A DNA stretch of 64,000 nt from assembly GCA_963995525.1 (NCBI GenBank), contig OZ023210.1, positions 27,627,116 through 27,691,115 of the forward strand, written 5' to 3'. A model generated the notes under the pieces. That model searched no databases and was not told the origin of the DNA. It worked only from the letters and a program-made list of their open reading frames with translations. Below, one piece after another: positions 1 to 13,556 of this stretch (position 1 is the stretch's first letter; each line of letters begins with the position of its first letter). The stretch comes from Escarpia spicata. Its lineage: Eukaryota; Annelida; Polychaeta; Sabellida; Siboglinidae. The translations under genes and the position numbers were made by a program.

Positions 1-2170
<2,170 letters not shown>

Positions 2171-2279
2171 ATGCATGGTGTGTGTGTGTATATTTACTTT
2201 TTTATGAGTGCATTTATTGTTACATGTAATTTTGTTTTGGCCTTCTTTATAGATGGAAAAAGACTCAAGACGATACAAA

Positions 2280-2800
2280 GTCATTTTCTTGTGATTTATG
2301 TACAAAATCAGATCCGTCAGAAAACGTTCGGAAAAATTCATGAAATTTTGGACTTTGCAAAACTGTAGTTTAATTAATTTAGCACTTAGCTACATGATAT
2401 GAATAGCGTTGTACTTCTTGTAGTGACCACTATGTGGGAACATTTTGTTGAAAATTTTTTCTTGTGATTTATATGCAAAATCAGATCTGCCTGAAAATTG
2501 TCGGAAAAAATCATGAAATTTGAAACTTTGCAAAACTGCAGTTTCCTTAATATTTCATTTATGTACATGAAACAAGCACCATTGCACTTCTATTAGTGAT
2601 TATAATCAGGGGAAATAATTTAAAGGAATTTCTTGTGATTTATATGCAAAATTAGATTTGTCAGAAAACCGTCAGAAAATTTAATGAAACTAAAAACTTT
2701 ACCAAACTGTATTTTTTTAAATTTCACTTTGATACATGAAACAACTACCATTGTTACTTCTTATAGTGACTACTATCAGAGAAAATTCGAGAAAAAAAAT
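2280..2800. repeat. Tandem repeat, about 172-bp monomer, three divergent copies
   Basis: The motif cttgtgattta starts at 2288, 2461 and 2632, giving periods of 173 and 171. Each copy continues with matching blocks (aaaatcagat, gtcagaaaa, tttgcaaaactg, acatgaaac, ttctt-tagtgac). The copies are well diverged, so this is an old satellite-like array. Confidence 0.8.
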
Positions 2801-3740
2801 TTTACGCAACAAAATGTTAGTCCGACCACCCTACATATTCTACACATATACACTCGTCACGTAATCAAACAATTAAATTTACTGTCTTTTATTGATCAAA
2901 ATGTACAAGATATTCACTCGTTTTTGCCTGTATTAATTAGTTCCACCTTAAACCCTCGTAGGTGGCGCCACTTTATGATTTACTTCAGACATGAACATAG
3001 ATCACAATTCATATTTCAATAATATTGTAAAATATAGTCAATAAAGTACACAATATTTAATTTTAAAAGATTACCTTAAATTTGGTGTTGACAGCATGTG
3101 GGTTTTTATTACGAATGTTGGTTTGTGTAAAAAATACTGGTGCATTCTAATAGTGTTTATCAGATGCAATTTATCATAGCTATGATCCAATACATGTAAT
3201 AATTTGTTTTGTGTTTTATTTCCTGAAAATAATAAACGAGCTTTATTATAAACAGTGACAGGTGAATAAAAAAATGTAGGCAACAGGTGTGCTTGCCATG
3301 CAATTACTGAATGGTTCAACAGTTTTAACAGTTTTAACATCATTAATATCAACAGTATGAAAGACTGTATAAAGGTCTTGATAAATATGTTATGGGATTT
3401 CATTTTGATCCATTCCGATTATAATCTTAAAATGGCGCATTTAAGTGGGCATTATAGACCATGGATGCCCCCTTTCGGAAATATGTGTTTTGTAATTATT
3501 GTGACACCATACGATATTTTATTTTATTTATTATAAATTATTCCTGTCGTTAAAATTTTGCAGCAAATTTGTCAGGTTCTTGTCATGATCTAGGCACTCT
3601 TCTGCTTCCGTCTCACCCCGACCGATGATCATTATACGTTGTTGGCGACAACTGAAATTCCGTCCAGCCAATCCAATGGTTGTTACAGGCGAAGCTGAAA
3701 CTCTTCAGGACTTCTGGTAAGGCCAAATGTCATTCGGAGC
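2801..3740. other. AT-rich intergenic sequence, no gene recognised
   Basis: The open frames of about 110 codons at 2684-3022 (plus) and 3071-3403 (minus) have no recognisable motif and AT-driven composition. No function is proposed. Confidence 0.5.
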
Positions 3741-3743
3741 CAC

Positions 3744-4143
3744 CTATATTTCCCAAAGGGGGTCCAAAATTGGCAAAATAGCTTCTGATAGTTTTACTTC
3801 GATGAAGCCGTCTTTCACATCCTCTAGCGAAAATATCTTCGAGTCCTTCAGAGTAACTGTTGACAATACCTCCTCAATTGTTGGTAGCGGGTAGTGATTT
3901 CGTTGAACTGCTTTGTTCAGACAGGTAGGATCAATGCACACCAGCATCGTGCCAATTGATTTGCGACTGGCGAGGAAGTTGGATATCCATGGAGTTGGAA
4001 CTTCCACCTTGGCAATCACTTGTTGTTCTTCGAGTACTGCGATCTTCTTCTGCAAATCGGCTTTGAGTGCGTACTCGACTTTGCGAGGTCTGGTCTGTGA
4101 CCGTCTTGTCTACGATTATGTTGTATTCCCCCCCGGCAAACAC
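3744..4143 (-). pseudogene. Ty3/Gypsy reverse-transcriptase fragment
   Basis: Minus-strand translation shows the start of a Gypsy-type Pol reverse transcriptase: LEEQQVIAKV, PTPWISN, then a CIDPTCLNKA-like block, HYPLPTIEEVL and FSLEDVKDGFIEVKL. These correspond to the family's VxKKDGxxRxCxDxxxLN, YPLPxIxxxL and DxxxGFxxxxL segments in the right order. The upstream part (EYALKADLQKK) is in another frame, so at least one frameshift is present. No LTRs, catalytic YxDD box or integrase are seen nearby. This is a short dead relic. Confidence 0.8.
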
Positions 4144-4301
4144 CCTGATCCCGAGAATACGTCCTTATATTTCTCTGTTAATCACCCTACTATATTATAC
4201 ATGCCTATGCCAACGTAGTCCAATACGTTAACAGCTCGTACTAGTGTCAATCAGCACCACTTGGCGAAGCAGTTTACTTTGTGATATGCGGAGTACATGG
4301 C

Positions 4302-4475
4302 GGCGAGGGCTGGACACGGGTGTTGTCCGTCCTGGTGGGTCCAGCTGCCGCCGCAGTTGAAACCAGGGACGCGTTCATTGTCTGCAGCGGCGAGGGCAGG
4401 ACACTGTTGTTGTTCGTCCGGGTGGGTCCAGCTGCCGCCGCAGTTGAAACCAGGAACGCGTTCGTTGTATGTTGC
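4302..4475. repeat. Two-copy 87-bp tandem repeat
   Basis: The block ggtgggtccagctgccgccg recurs at 4334 and 4421, a spacing of 87 bases. The matching sequence around it (gcggcgaggg, gttgaaaccagg, acgcgttc) is shared by both copies. It is GC-rich against an AT-rich background. The period is a multiple of three, so both strands show repeated open frames, but no protein family is recognised. Confidence 0.8.
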
Positions 4476-5020
4476 TGCTGTTGACGACAGAGCTGTTGTT
4501 GTCGCCTTGGTGGATCGCTGCGGATTTTATTTATTGTTGCTGTTTGTCGGACTGCCTTGTTTTGTTCATCAGTGTTTTCGCAAACTGCACCAATTTGTGT
4601 AAAGACACATCCGACTCGCTCAATCCCTTCGTGTTGTTTTCTCATCAGAACGACCAGCGATCAGCTCAACTATTTTATTTCTGCGTTCGTGTCTGTGAAA
4701 TTACACGTTGCCGCTACTTGCGTAACTCGAGTGCAACATTTCTCAGTCGACTCTTGCCTTTCTCGGTTGGTTAAGGACGATGTAACGTTGAAATCCAACA
4801 TATTGCTTCGGATTTAATATTTGCTTCGTCTCCATCCTCCTTCGCCTGTGAGCATTTGTGCTCATGTCATCCGTGATGTTAAAACTCATGAAGACATTAT
4901 TGGTTAGACGAACGATCCATTTCGTCCAAGGGACGTCATTGCCTTCCGACTGGCAATCGAACTGGTCTGGTAAAGGTTGTCTCGTAAATATATGGCCTAC
5001 CGTTTGTGCAACGTTTTTTG
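4476..5020. other. No gene recognised
   Basis: Short overlapping ORFs with cysteine-rich, low-information translations and no motif, lying between the 87-bp repeat and the decamer minisatellite. Confidence 0.4.
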
Positions 5021-5024
5021 ATCG

Positions 5025-5530
5025 TTGTTGATCGTTTTTGATCGTTGTTGTTAGTTCTTCATCGTTGTTAATCGTTGTTGATAGTTGTTGATCGTTGTAG
5101 ATAGTTGTTGATATTTGTTGATCGTAGTTGATATGTGGTGATCATTGTTGATCGTTGTTGATAGTTTTTGACCGGTGTTGATAGATGTTGATAGTTGTTG
5201 ATCGTTGTTGATAGTTGTTGATAGTTGTTGACCGTTGTTGATAGTTGTTGATAGTAGTTTATAGTTGTTGATCGTTGATGATAGTTTTTGACCGTTGTTG
5301 AGAGTGGTTGGTCGTTGTTGATCGTTGTTGATATGTGTTGATCGTTGTTGATCGTTGTTGATCGTTGTTGATCGTTGTTGATCGTTGTTGATCGTTGTTG
5401 ATTGTTGTTGATAGTTGTTGATAGTGTTAGTAGTTGTTGATTGTTGTTGATCGATGTTGATAGTTGTTGATATTTGTTGATAGTGTTAATAGTTGTTGAT
5501 TGTTGTTGATCGATGTTGATCGTTGATGAT
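5025..5530. repeat. Decanucleotide minisatellite (about 50 units)
   Basis: An array of a 10-base unit, gttgttgatc with gttgttgata variants, runs for about 500 bases. It is cleanest at 5340-5400, where eight near-identical units sit in register. A larger imperfect higher-order block is repeated near 5430-5520 (tagttgttgattgttgttg appears twice). Confidence 0.92.
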
Positions 5531-5865
5531 CATCGGTGAGTGATGCTGCGATTCGTGTGTAGCGTGGAGACCTAATCCCGATTAGATGTCTCGATTTGTC
5601 ACACATTTGCTGCAGTTTGTTACGAAACTGGTGTCGATAGGCACGTCTGATTAACTGCCAGTACTTCACGAATTACGAATTGTAATCCTCGCATACAGTG
5701 ACAAAACTTCACTGCTGCGGCGTGCGTCCCTGCTGAGAGCTGAACTGTAGTGTACGACAACACACCCAGTCCATAAATATAGCTATGACCTGTCTGTGAG
5801 ACCTGGCGCTATCAATATATTTCACACCCCTCGCCCCGCTTCTTGTCACCCGGTTGAAATCGTTG

Positions 5866-6126
5866 CTACCTGTATTGTATTATTTCAAAGTGCTTAATTT
5901 GGGTGGCAGTGTGTGGGTTCCATTTTGGAGATGCATACTCGAGTTTTGGTCGGATTAGCATGTTACAAGCTACTTCTTTGACTTCGGGTTTGCATGGACC
6001 CGAAGTCAAAAAGTTCTTTTTAGTCTTCATGCCTAGGACTTTTGAGTATTTGGAAACTATGTCAATGAGCTTAGAGTCTAATTTTACTCCGATATATGGG
6101 TGGCTGGATGTTGTAGAGAGTGGCAT
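5866..6126 (-). pseudogene. Non-LTR retrotransposon reverse-transcriptase C-terminal fragment
   Basis: Minus-strand translation matches the segment after the catalytic core of jockey/CR1-superfamily reverse transcriptases: YIGVKLDSKL, then VLGMKTKKNF, PEVKEVACNMLIRPKLEYASPKWNPHT and IKHFEIIQYR. This corresponds to the familiar 'YLGVxLDxxL...LVRPxLEYAsxvWdPht...xiexvQrra' arrangement. Flanking sequence to about 6500 gives no intact frame. This is a truncated dead copy. Confidence 0.8.
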
Positions 6127-7040
6127 GCCAAAGAGTGAATGCGAGTGTAGTCTGGGTTTAGTTTTGTGTTTGCGGTTTGATAGAAATTATTTGATCCAGT
6201 TGTGTGTGTTTCCAGTTATTCCGTAAAAGTCTAGTTTGGAAAGGAGGCGTTTGTGGTGGACTTAATTTGTAAAATGTGTTGGCAATTAAAGTCGAGCCGG
6301 ATTGTCTCGAAGAGTTTGGATTCACAAGAAAGCCCTGATTGGAATTATAAGGATTATGTTGTGTTTGTGCAAGTGTTTCCTCATATTGCTTCCAATGGTA
6401 ATGACCTTACAGAGAAAGCATGTTGGTGGTATTGGTGTGTATAGTTCAGATGTATGTTTTCTGTGTATTTGGGTTACTAAGTAGCGCTTGGAACCGGTTA
6501 TCAAGGAGATCGCATGTGTTGTACGACTGTAGGAAGATATGTTAATCGGAGCTATTTCCCCTGCAGTTTCTTAAAGAACACTGGTTGTTAGTTCTCCTGC
6601 GCCTGTAGTTTTGTTTTGATTTACATGTTTTAGTTACTTGATTCAAGCTATCTCGATTTCAAGAGTGGGGCAAATTTCTTGGGGATACACGAAACTAAAT
6701 TCGTTGTTGAGTGTATTTGCTTTGTCATGATCGTTGTTCGTTTACTTGCAATGTGGGAATGCCAGTGTTTTGCTTTGTTGAATGACCAGAATTGTTTTGG
6801 GTTTAATTTTATGTTGTCTCTATATAATGTGGTTGGTTATATAATCTTTATTCCATTTAGCTTGCCTTAGTGACTTACCTTCGGACTTCCTTAAACGTTT
6901 CCCAGTCGCTATTAAGTCCAGTTTGTTTTGCTTTTTTGATTTTGTTGTGTTTTCGTTTCATTCTTATTATTTACCCGGTAGGTGGGTTTTGGGTTTTGTC
7001 TTGCGAGTAAGGATGGTATTGTTGACCAATGTAATAGAAA
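6127..7040. other. No gene recognised; probable retroelement debris
   Basis: Short ORFs only, adjoining a reverse-transcriptase fragment. No intact domain could be read on either strand. Confidence 0.4.
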
Positions 7041-7046
7041 AAGTAA

Positions 7047-7110
7047 GTTCTTGTATAGCGCAGTATCCAGTCCCCAGGACAGCTCAAAGCGCTCGACACT
7101 TTCGGTTTTG
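7047..7110 (-). repeat. L2-like 3'-end fragment
   Basis: The stretch ttgtatagcgcagtatccag...caaagcgctcgac resembles the 3' end of the L2-like element at 16021-16075 (tatataacgctgtattcag...caaagcgctttac). It is read as a small 3' remnant of the same type. Confidence 0.55.
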
Positions 7111-7407
7111 GTTTCCCGTTTGTTGCTGAAAGTTTATGATTGAATTGGTGTTTCTAGTTTAATGACGACCTGTGATTACCGCTGCTACGTTCGTTGGCTA
7201 GTGTGCAATGTTCACATAATCTGCACCAACGGCACTGCGAATGTCCGTGTGAGTAACCCCGCCAGAACATTAACATCATACACGAATTTGTGACTGTGAA
7301 ACCATAACTATTAATTGCTTCAACGTATCATTGCTCGCCGATCTGACGGAATTGGTGGGATTGGCTGTTTGTGTGCGTGCATGTGTTTGTGTGTTTGTGT
7401 GTGTGTA

Positions 7408-7610
<203 letters not shown>

Positions 7611-7751
7611 CCATGTGTGTGTGCATTTGGGTGGTCGCATGCGTGCGTGCATTTGGGTGGTCGCATGCGTGCGTGCATTCGTGCGTGCGTGTGTGGGGGG
7701 GGACGCCGGTCACGGTTGACTGCCTCTAGAGTGTGTTGATCATCGGTCACG

Positions 7752-8070
7752 CTTCATCGTCCGTACACTTGACCGCTAGTGCGCAACAGACCAGAAAAGC
7801 AGGATAATCGTGGAGTGTGTGACGCAATGCACAACAGTGGTTACAGTTTTTCAGGTAGTTTCTGACAGTTTGTATCTCGACGGCGTTCATGTTTACGTTG
7901 GACAATTGTTTCTTCAACTGTGTCACTTTGTTTTGAATCGACTCCAGGCTAGCTTGAAGTTCAGTTTGTGTGCAAACGTTCTCAAACACGAACTCGTCGA
8001 ATCTTTTGTTAGTTAAATTAATGAGACTTGGAGGCACGGTTGGAGTGTCTTCTGTTGCAAGACACTTCAA
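7752..8070 (-). CDS. Unrecognised open frame with a predicted coiled coil
   Basis: An open minus-strand frame of about 107 codons with no ATG near its start, so it would have to be an internal exon or chance. Its middle (LESIQNKVTQLKKQLSNV) has heptad spacing typical of a short coiled coil, followed by a cysteine/histidine-rich part (NCNHCCALRHTLHD). No family is recognised. Supporting evidence is weak: no clear splice sites and no homologous copy in the window. Confidence 0.2.
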
Positions 8071-8089
8071 TCCTTCGTTAACGAAGGAT
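8070..8089. other. Perfect 20-bp palindrome
   Basis: The 20 bases atccttcgtt/aacgaaggat are a perfect inverted repeat with no spacer, centred between 8079 and 8080. Confidence 0.85.
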
Positions 8090-9740
8090 CAGGAACGGTA
8101 GACTACCTGGAAAACCAATGCAGAAGGTCAAACCTACGCTTCGATGTGATTGCGTAAATTCAGGCGCGACGTCTTCCCAGGCAGAAGAAGCTGTTCGCGC
8201 AAAGCTTGCGAACGAACTTGTGATTTTTTTTAATACAAAGAAAAACAACTTTTGTTGCAAGCAACGAGACAAACCCGTGTCCGAAAGTACTCTTTTGTAA
8301 CGATGACTACTCGCAGAGAGTTGTCGACTGGAGAAAAGAGCTTCTTCCGAAACTGCAGGTAGCGCAACAGCAGGGATTCCTTGGTCACCAGTAGGCTGTC
8401 GCAAGCATTGCGATACTAAGTCGTAGCATAGCACACATGCAAACTATTCCAATATAGAGGAACACTCGAACAGTTTCTGTATTTATGTATTTGCTATATG
8501 TGGCTCTTACTATGAGGCTCCTGCCGCGTGCAAAGGTACAGTTTACTTTCGTGACGTGATTCACTGAGGTCTTACTTTACCTGCCAGCTTGGCTAAGCTG
8601 AAGATATTCGTGACGTAAAGGGAAGCGCTGACCAAGCAACCCTGGCTACCCTCTTCGCTCTGCACTAATGAACATAGTAGTACAGGAAACGCAACAGTCT
8701 CAGTGGTTTGATTGGGCAAGTACGCAGACTGGTAGGGCCAGTCGAGATTGTGCTCTGACATGCGAGTCAACCGACTCGCGGCAATGACACTTTATGTTGA
8801 ATTGGATTTGTAAGATAAATTAGACGCGAGATTATTCAAGACGGTTTTGTTTAGGCTCGGTTTCTAGTGTACTAGCTATAGCGTACGCTCCCTTTGTGTG
8901 AGAAGATGCTAAGCCAGTAAAGTTGCATTCTGAGATCGTTCAAATTTTAAATGCACATTTCCTGTGAATCAACATGGCCCATACACTATATGTAACTTTC
9001 ATCAACATCATATGCACGTTTTATAAACATAATACGCAATTTTATGATAAACCGGCGCAAACAGGTTATATATCCGCGCGCCATACGTATGTTATTCCGC
9101 TGGCCGGACATGGCGACCGATAATTTTGAAAAGAGTAATATTTATCGAATAACATCAAATGTCAAAGTGACATATATAGTAGCAAGTATGATCAAATAAG
9201 TAAATATTATTTATGTTGTATATAGACTTTCTTAAAAACAGATAACAGGATAGGTTATCCCAGAATGTAACTATACCAGTTGTCGTGAGTACACTTCCGG
9301 CAAACAGATATTCTGGCATGAAGATATTTGCAAAATTAAATTGATTGCGCAAGTACAAAACGTAACACAGACAATCACTATTCAACTAACGGTATGTTCA
9401 ATTTATACACTTAATCACATATTGTACCATTAACACATATTGTGAACAAACAGGGGTTTAATTCAGTATAATGATGGTGCTGTTAGGTTTGCGCCTACGT
9501 GGCTGCACCAGTACATGCTGTATATATATTACGGATTATATAAGTTTCTGCCAATTCACAAGACTCAGATTGTTATACACAGGTTTTATGAATGCACCAG
9601 GAGGATATTAGACTTCGTGGTTTTAGCAAGTGTATGTGACTTTTTAGTAATTTTAGGGATTTACATTTTAATTTTGTAATTGCACCGGTGTGACATTAAC
9701 AAGCTGGTGATCAGTCACGTGTAAGCCAGACAAAGAGAAC
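8090..9740. other. Intergenic, no gene recognised
   Basis: Short unrelated ORFs on both strands, the longest about 118 codons on minus at 8078-8434. None has a motif, supporting splice sites or sensible composition. Confidence 0.45.
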
Positions 9741-12320
9741 ATTGTCAACTTGCCACGCATGTCCCAATAATAACTGTACTGGTTACGGACCAGCAGACAC
9801 ATTCGTCTTATTCATGCTACGTGGAGATCTGCCTGTGACACGGGGGTGGCACTCCATCGACCCACCCATCGTGGGGGGGGGGGGGGCACCCACAAACAAC
9901 GACCCATACGTGTACGTCTGTCAGTGCGGCCAACAACGCCAGCCAAGCCTACTGACAACGGGCATGGAAAATTCACCAGACAGAACATTAAGACTCTCAT
10001 TCCTGTTCCACTAGACAAGACTCATCCGGTTACCAGGATTGCTGTATCCGCCATGTCGCCTTCCAGTAACTCAGGTGCGGTCAGCCGTGTCTCGGTATCG
10101 TTCACACTGGGCATTGTCAACGCTCGTTCAATTCGCAACAAGACCGATGTATTCATGGATTACGTGACCGAGGTAAACTTGGATCCTGTAGTCATAACAG
10201 AGACGTGGCTAAGCATTGCAGAAAAAGACAATAAAACTATAAAAGACCTGACGCTCGCCGAATATAAGTTTGTACATCTTCCTCGGAAAAATCGCAGCAG
10301 TGATGGTATCGGCCTTGTTTGCCGTTCGAGTTTCAAGGTGGGTCAACGGACGTGATGATATGAAATCTTTCGAGTTGATGGGTGTTGTTGTTTCATCACC
10401 GAGAAACTCCATGAAACTTGTAATCATTTACCTCCACCTCCGTCAAAAAAGAAAAAACATTCGTACGCTGACTTTCTCGTTGAATTTGCTGGTTTTGTCG
10501 AACACTACGCCCTGATGACCTCCCGTTTTGTGATTGTCGGTGATTTCAACATCCACTGGGACGTGCCATCTGACAACAGTGTGAAAGGTTTCGCCGACTT
10601 ACTTGAGTCATTCAACATCATTCAACACGTTCAAGTTCCAACACAAATCGACGGTCACACCATTGATCTGATCCTCACTCCATCCGGAAATCACGGCATA
10701 ACTTCACCAAAAACATCGTTGCTGCTGTCTGATCACCTGTGGTGGAATGTTTTGTCGATATGGAGAAATCGGTTGTTCCGCAAAAAACGTTCACATACCG
10801 AAAGTACAAAGCCATTGACAAGGCTGCGTTTCGTAATTACATCGCATCGTCGCTTCTGACCACAATTCCGTATGCCATACAAACAACGACTGAACTTGCA
10901 GATCATTACAATGTGGTTTTGATCAAACTTTTGAGAAGCACGCACCACTACAGACATGTCGTATCGATGATCGTCCATTCGTATCGTGGTACAACGAGAT
11001 GGTGATCAAAGCCAAGCAAATTCGACGACAGCGTGAACGGAAGTGGCGTCACACATCACTTCAAGTGCATCGCGAAATGTATAAGACACATGTAATGCAC
11101 ATTTGCTGCGTAGCCTACTATCCATCCTCGCAAGCCAGGGCTGTTTGCCATGCACAACTAGGCTTGGCTGACCCCTACGCGAAGTGCGGAAGTTAGCTGA
11201 GTCAAACTAGTAATTGACATCGCCAGTCGCGACTGCATCGCCCGTGAGAACAGCGCAAATACCTGCCCCAATTTGAAGACGGATAAACCACCTCTGGGAA
11301 TACCAATATAATTATAATGACCCGTTCGCCCATTAGCACGATCAGCTGAGGGGTATTGTGTATTCGAATAATTGCTTCTACTTCCTAAACAGTGCATGTA
11401 ACATGAGCCACGGTTGGTTGAAATTAGTTTTATTATGACCACCTGACCTGAGTAGATCTATTGATCTAGTGAGCGATTTGATAGGCTTAGCTTAAGTTCA
11501 GAGTTTCGCAAAGCGATCAGCCAGGGGTACTGTTGGCTGAGATTGACGTAATCAGCAGCAGCGACCCTTGGCGCGCGAGGATGCTACCATCATCTGAAGA
11601 ACATTGCGTCGATCCGATCGTGCCTAACACATAAAGCCGCAGTCCGTCTTGTGTACTCTCTTGTTATATCGAGAATTGACTATGCGAACTGTCTGCTACA
11701 TGACATCCCCGACTGCCTAATCAACAAGCTGCAAAGAGTGCAAAATGCTGCTGCTCGGCTGGTGGTCCCCTGCCACAGATGAGACCACATCACACTGGTA
11801 CTCAAGAAACTGCACTAGCTTCCCGTGAAGCAACGCATTCATTACGCAATTCTGCTACTGACGTTTTGTGCTCAACATGGACTGGCACCAGCTTACATCA
11901 CTGACCTACTCCATGAACAAAGAGCTACTCGAGTGTTGCGTTCAACTACAAACAATGACATCTCGCAGCCGATACCGCGACAGAACTATCTCGGTGTCTG
12001 CTTCACGACTGTGGAATTCACTTCCAAGCGAGATGAAGACAACCTGTTGCCTTGTGACTTTCAAAAGACTTTTTAAAACGCATCTTTTTCCGGTTGCACC
12101 ACCAGTAAGTTAAAAAAATAATAATAAAAAAATTATTATCTTGTACATGTTTTTATACTAATTACAAATTTTTCGTAACTTATTAATGTTCTGCATATAT
12201 ATATATATATATATTTATATACATATATATACACATATATATAATTATGTATTCAAAGCACCTCCGAATGGATTTCTCTAGATTTATGGTGCTATATAAG
12301 TGTTCTTCTTATTATTATTA
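9740..12320 (+). mobile_element. Degenerate L2-like non-LTR retrotransposon
   Basis: Plus-strand relic. The endonuclease domain starts near 10105 (IVNARSIRNKTDVF, then DPVVITETWL) and continues in other frames with FVIVGDFNIHWD (10524-10559), HTIDLILTPS and a LLSDH box. After KAKQIRRQRERKWR (about 11005) the reverse-transcriptase catalytic core is missing. The sequence resumes near 11590 with the C-terminal segment (SRIDYANCLLHD, LQRVQNAAARLV, HGLAPAYI). It ends in the characteristic 3' tail ggtgctatataagtgttcttcttattattatta at about 12287-12320. Multiple frameshifts, stops and an internal deletion make it inactive. Confidence 0.85.
12195..12245. repeat. (TA)n-rich microsatellite
   Basis: Alternating AT repeat with a few interruptions, just before the 3' tail of the L2-like element. 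Confidence 0.85.
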
Positions 12321-13030
12321 AAATTAATTAGTAGTTGAACATTTCAGTGAGCATGCATTTGTGTGTATGAGGATGTGACATATTATTGAATATTGTGAAT
12401 AAGAAAGAAGGTAAGTGTATGTTCATATGGCAAGAGAATTTAATAGCGTTACCATTGGACATGACATCTTGTGTGTGTGTTTGTGTGCGTGTGTGCGTGT
12501 GTGCGTGTGTGCGTGTGTGCGTGTGTGCGTGTGTGCGTGTGTGCGTGTGTGAGTGTGTACGCGTGTGCGCGTGTGCGCGTGTGCGCGTGTGTGTGTTGTG
12601 AATCTACGTGTATGAGATTCATTAATTTCAAATATCAACGGAATTAGCATATGCATGTATGGATATATAACTAAGTGCAGACGTTCTCATGAAGCGGTTT
12701 TCTAGAACAAAAATGATTATGTAGGACGATGCCATTAGCCAATAGCATCACACATTTAATTCCATCAGTATAAAGTTGATATTAGCACAATATAATTCTT
12801 ATTGTAAATTAATTAAACTGATTTATTTGATTTTGGCATTTAATTAACACATTTTTCAGAAGAGCACTTATTCTTCGATAGCATCGCACCGAAGATAGAT
12901 GCATTTATTAAGCAACAATATTCGATGCATTCTACTCCACATCGCCATTACTAAGTCGAATCGAGTGTCAGTTAATTCCACTTCCACGGCCACTTAATTT
13001 GATTGGCCTGCCTCGTGTTTGGTCATACGA
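12321..13030. other. 3' flank of the ACSL gene with a GT/GC microsatellite
   Basis: Bases 12471-12597 are a compound (gtgtgtgc)n repeat. On the minus strand AATAAA (plus-strand tttatt at 12904-12909) lies about 130 bases beyond the ACSL stop codon and could serve as its polyadenylation signal. Nothing else is recognised. Confidence 0.5.
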
Positions 13031-13448
13031 CTGGTGCGTCTACTGTAAGTGTAGGTACATCTCCTCGATCTGTTTTGTATAATACTTCTGTATGTTGTGT
13101 CGTTTAGACTTGTGTGTTGGTGTCAGCAGGCCGTTCTCGATGCTGAATGGCCCTGTCGTTAAGTAGATGTCTCCCACCTGTAGAGGGAAATAGAGGGAAA
13201 TCTCGCATAACATTCACAAGCAATTTATGTATTTTGACTCTATGACACAGTACACTACCAATGTTTGTATAGATTGTTAATGGGTCGATGACTCCTATTA
13301 AAGTTTAGCGCTACCACATGAAGTAACAATTTATTATTATTATCGGAAGTGAAATGTGCAGTGGAATACGGAAAGGAAGAAAGATAGAGCGTGCATGAAT
13401 ATTCATAATTATGTTTATGCGTTTATTGGAAAATACGTGATCACATGC

Positions 13449-13556
13449 ACACGCAAACACACACACGCGCGCACGCACGCACACACGCCACGCACACGCA
13501 CACACACACACAACCACACACACACACACGCACACACACATGCACACACACACAGT
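13449..13556. repeat. CA-rich compound microsatellite
   Basis: Degenerate (CA)n with CG interruptions, in the last long intron of the ACSL copy, close to the donor of the penultimate exon. Confidence 0.9.

Noticed and set aside
5025..5530. Regularly spaced repeats that could suggest a CRISPR array
   Set aside because: The unit is 10 bases with no unique spacers and the genome is animal; it is a minisatellite.
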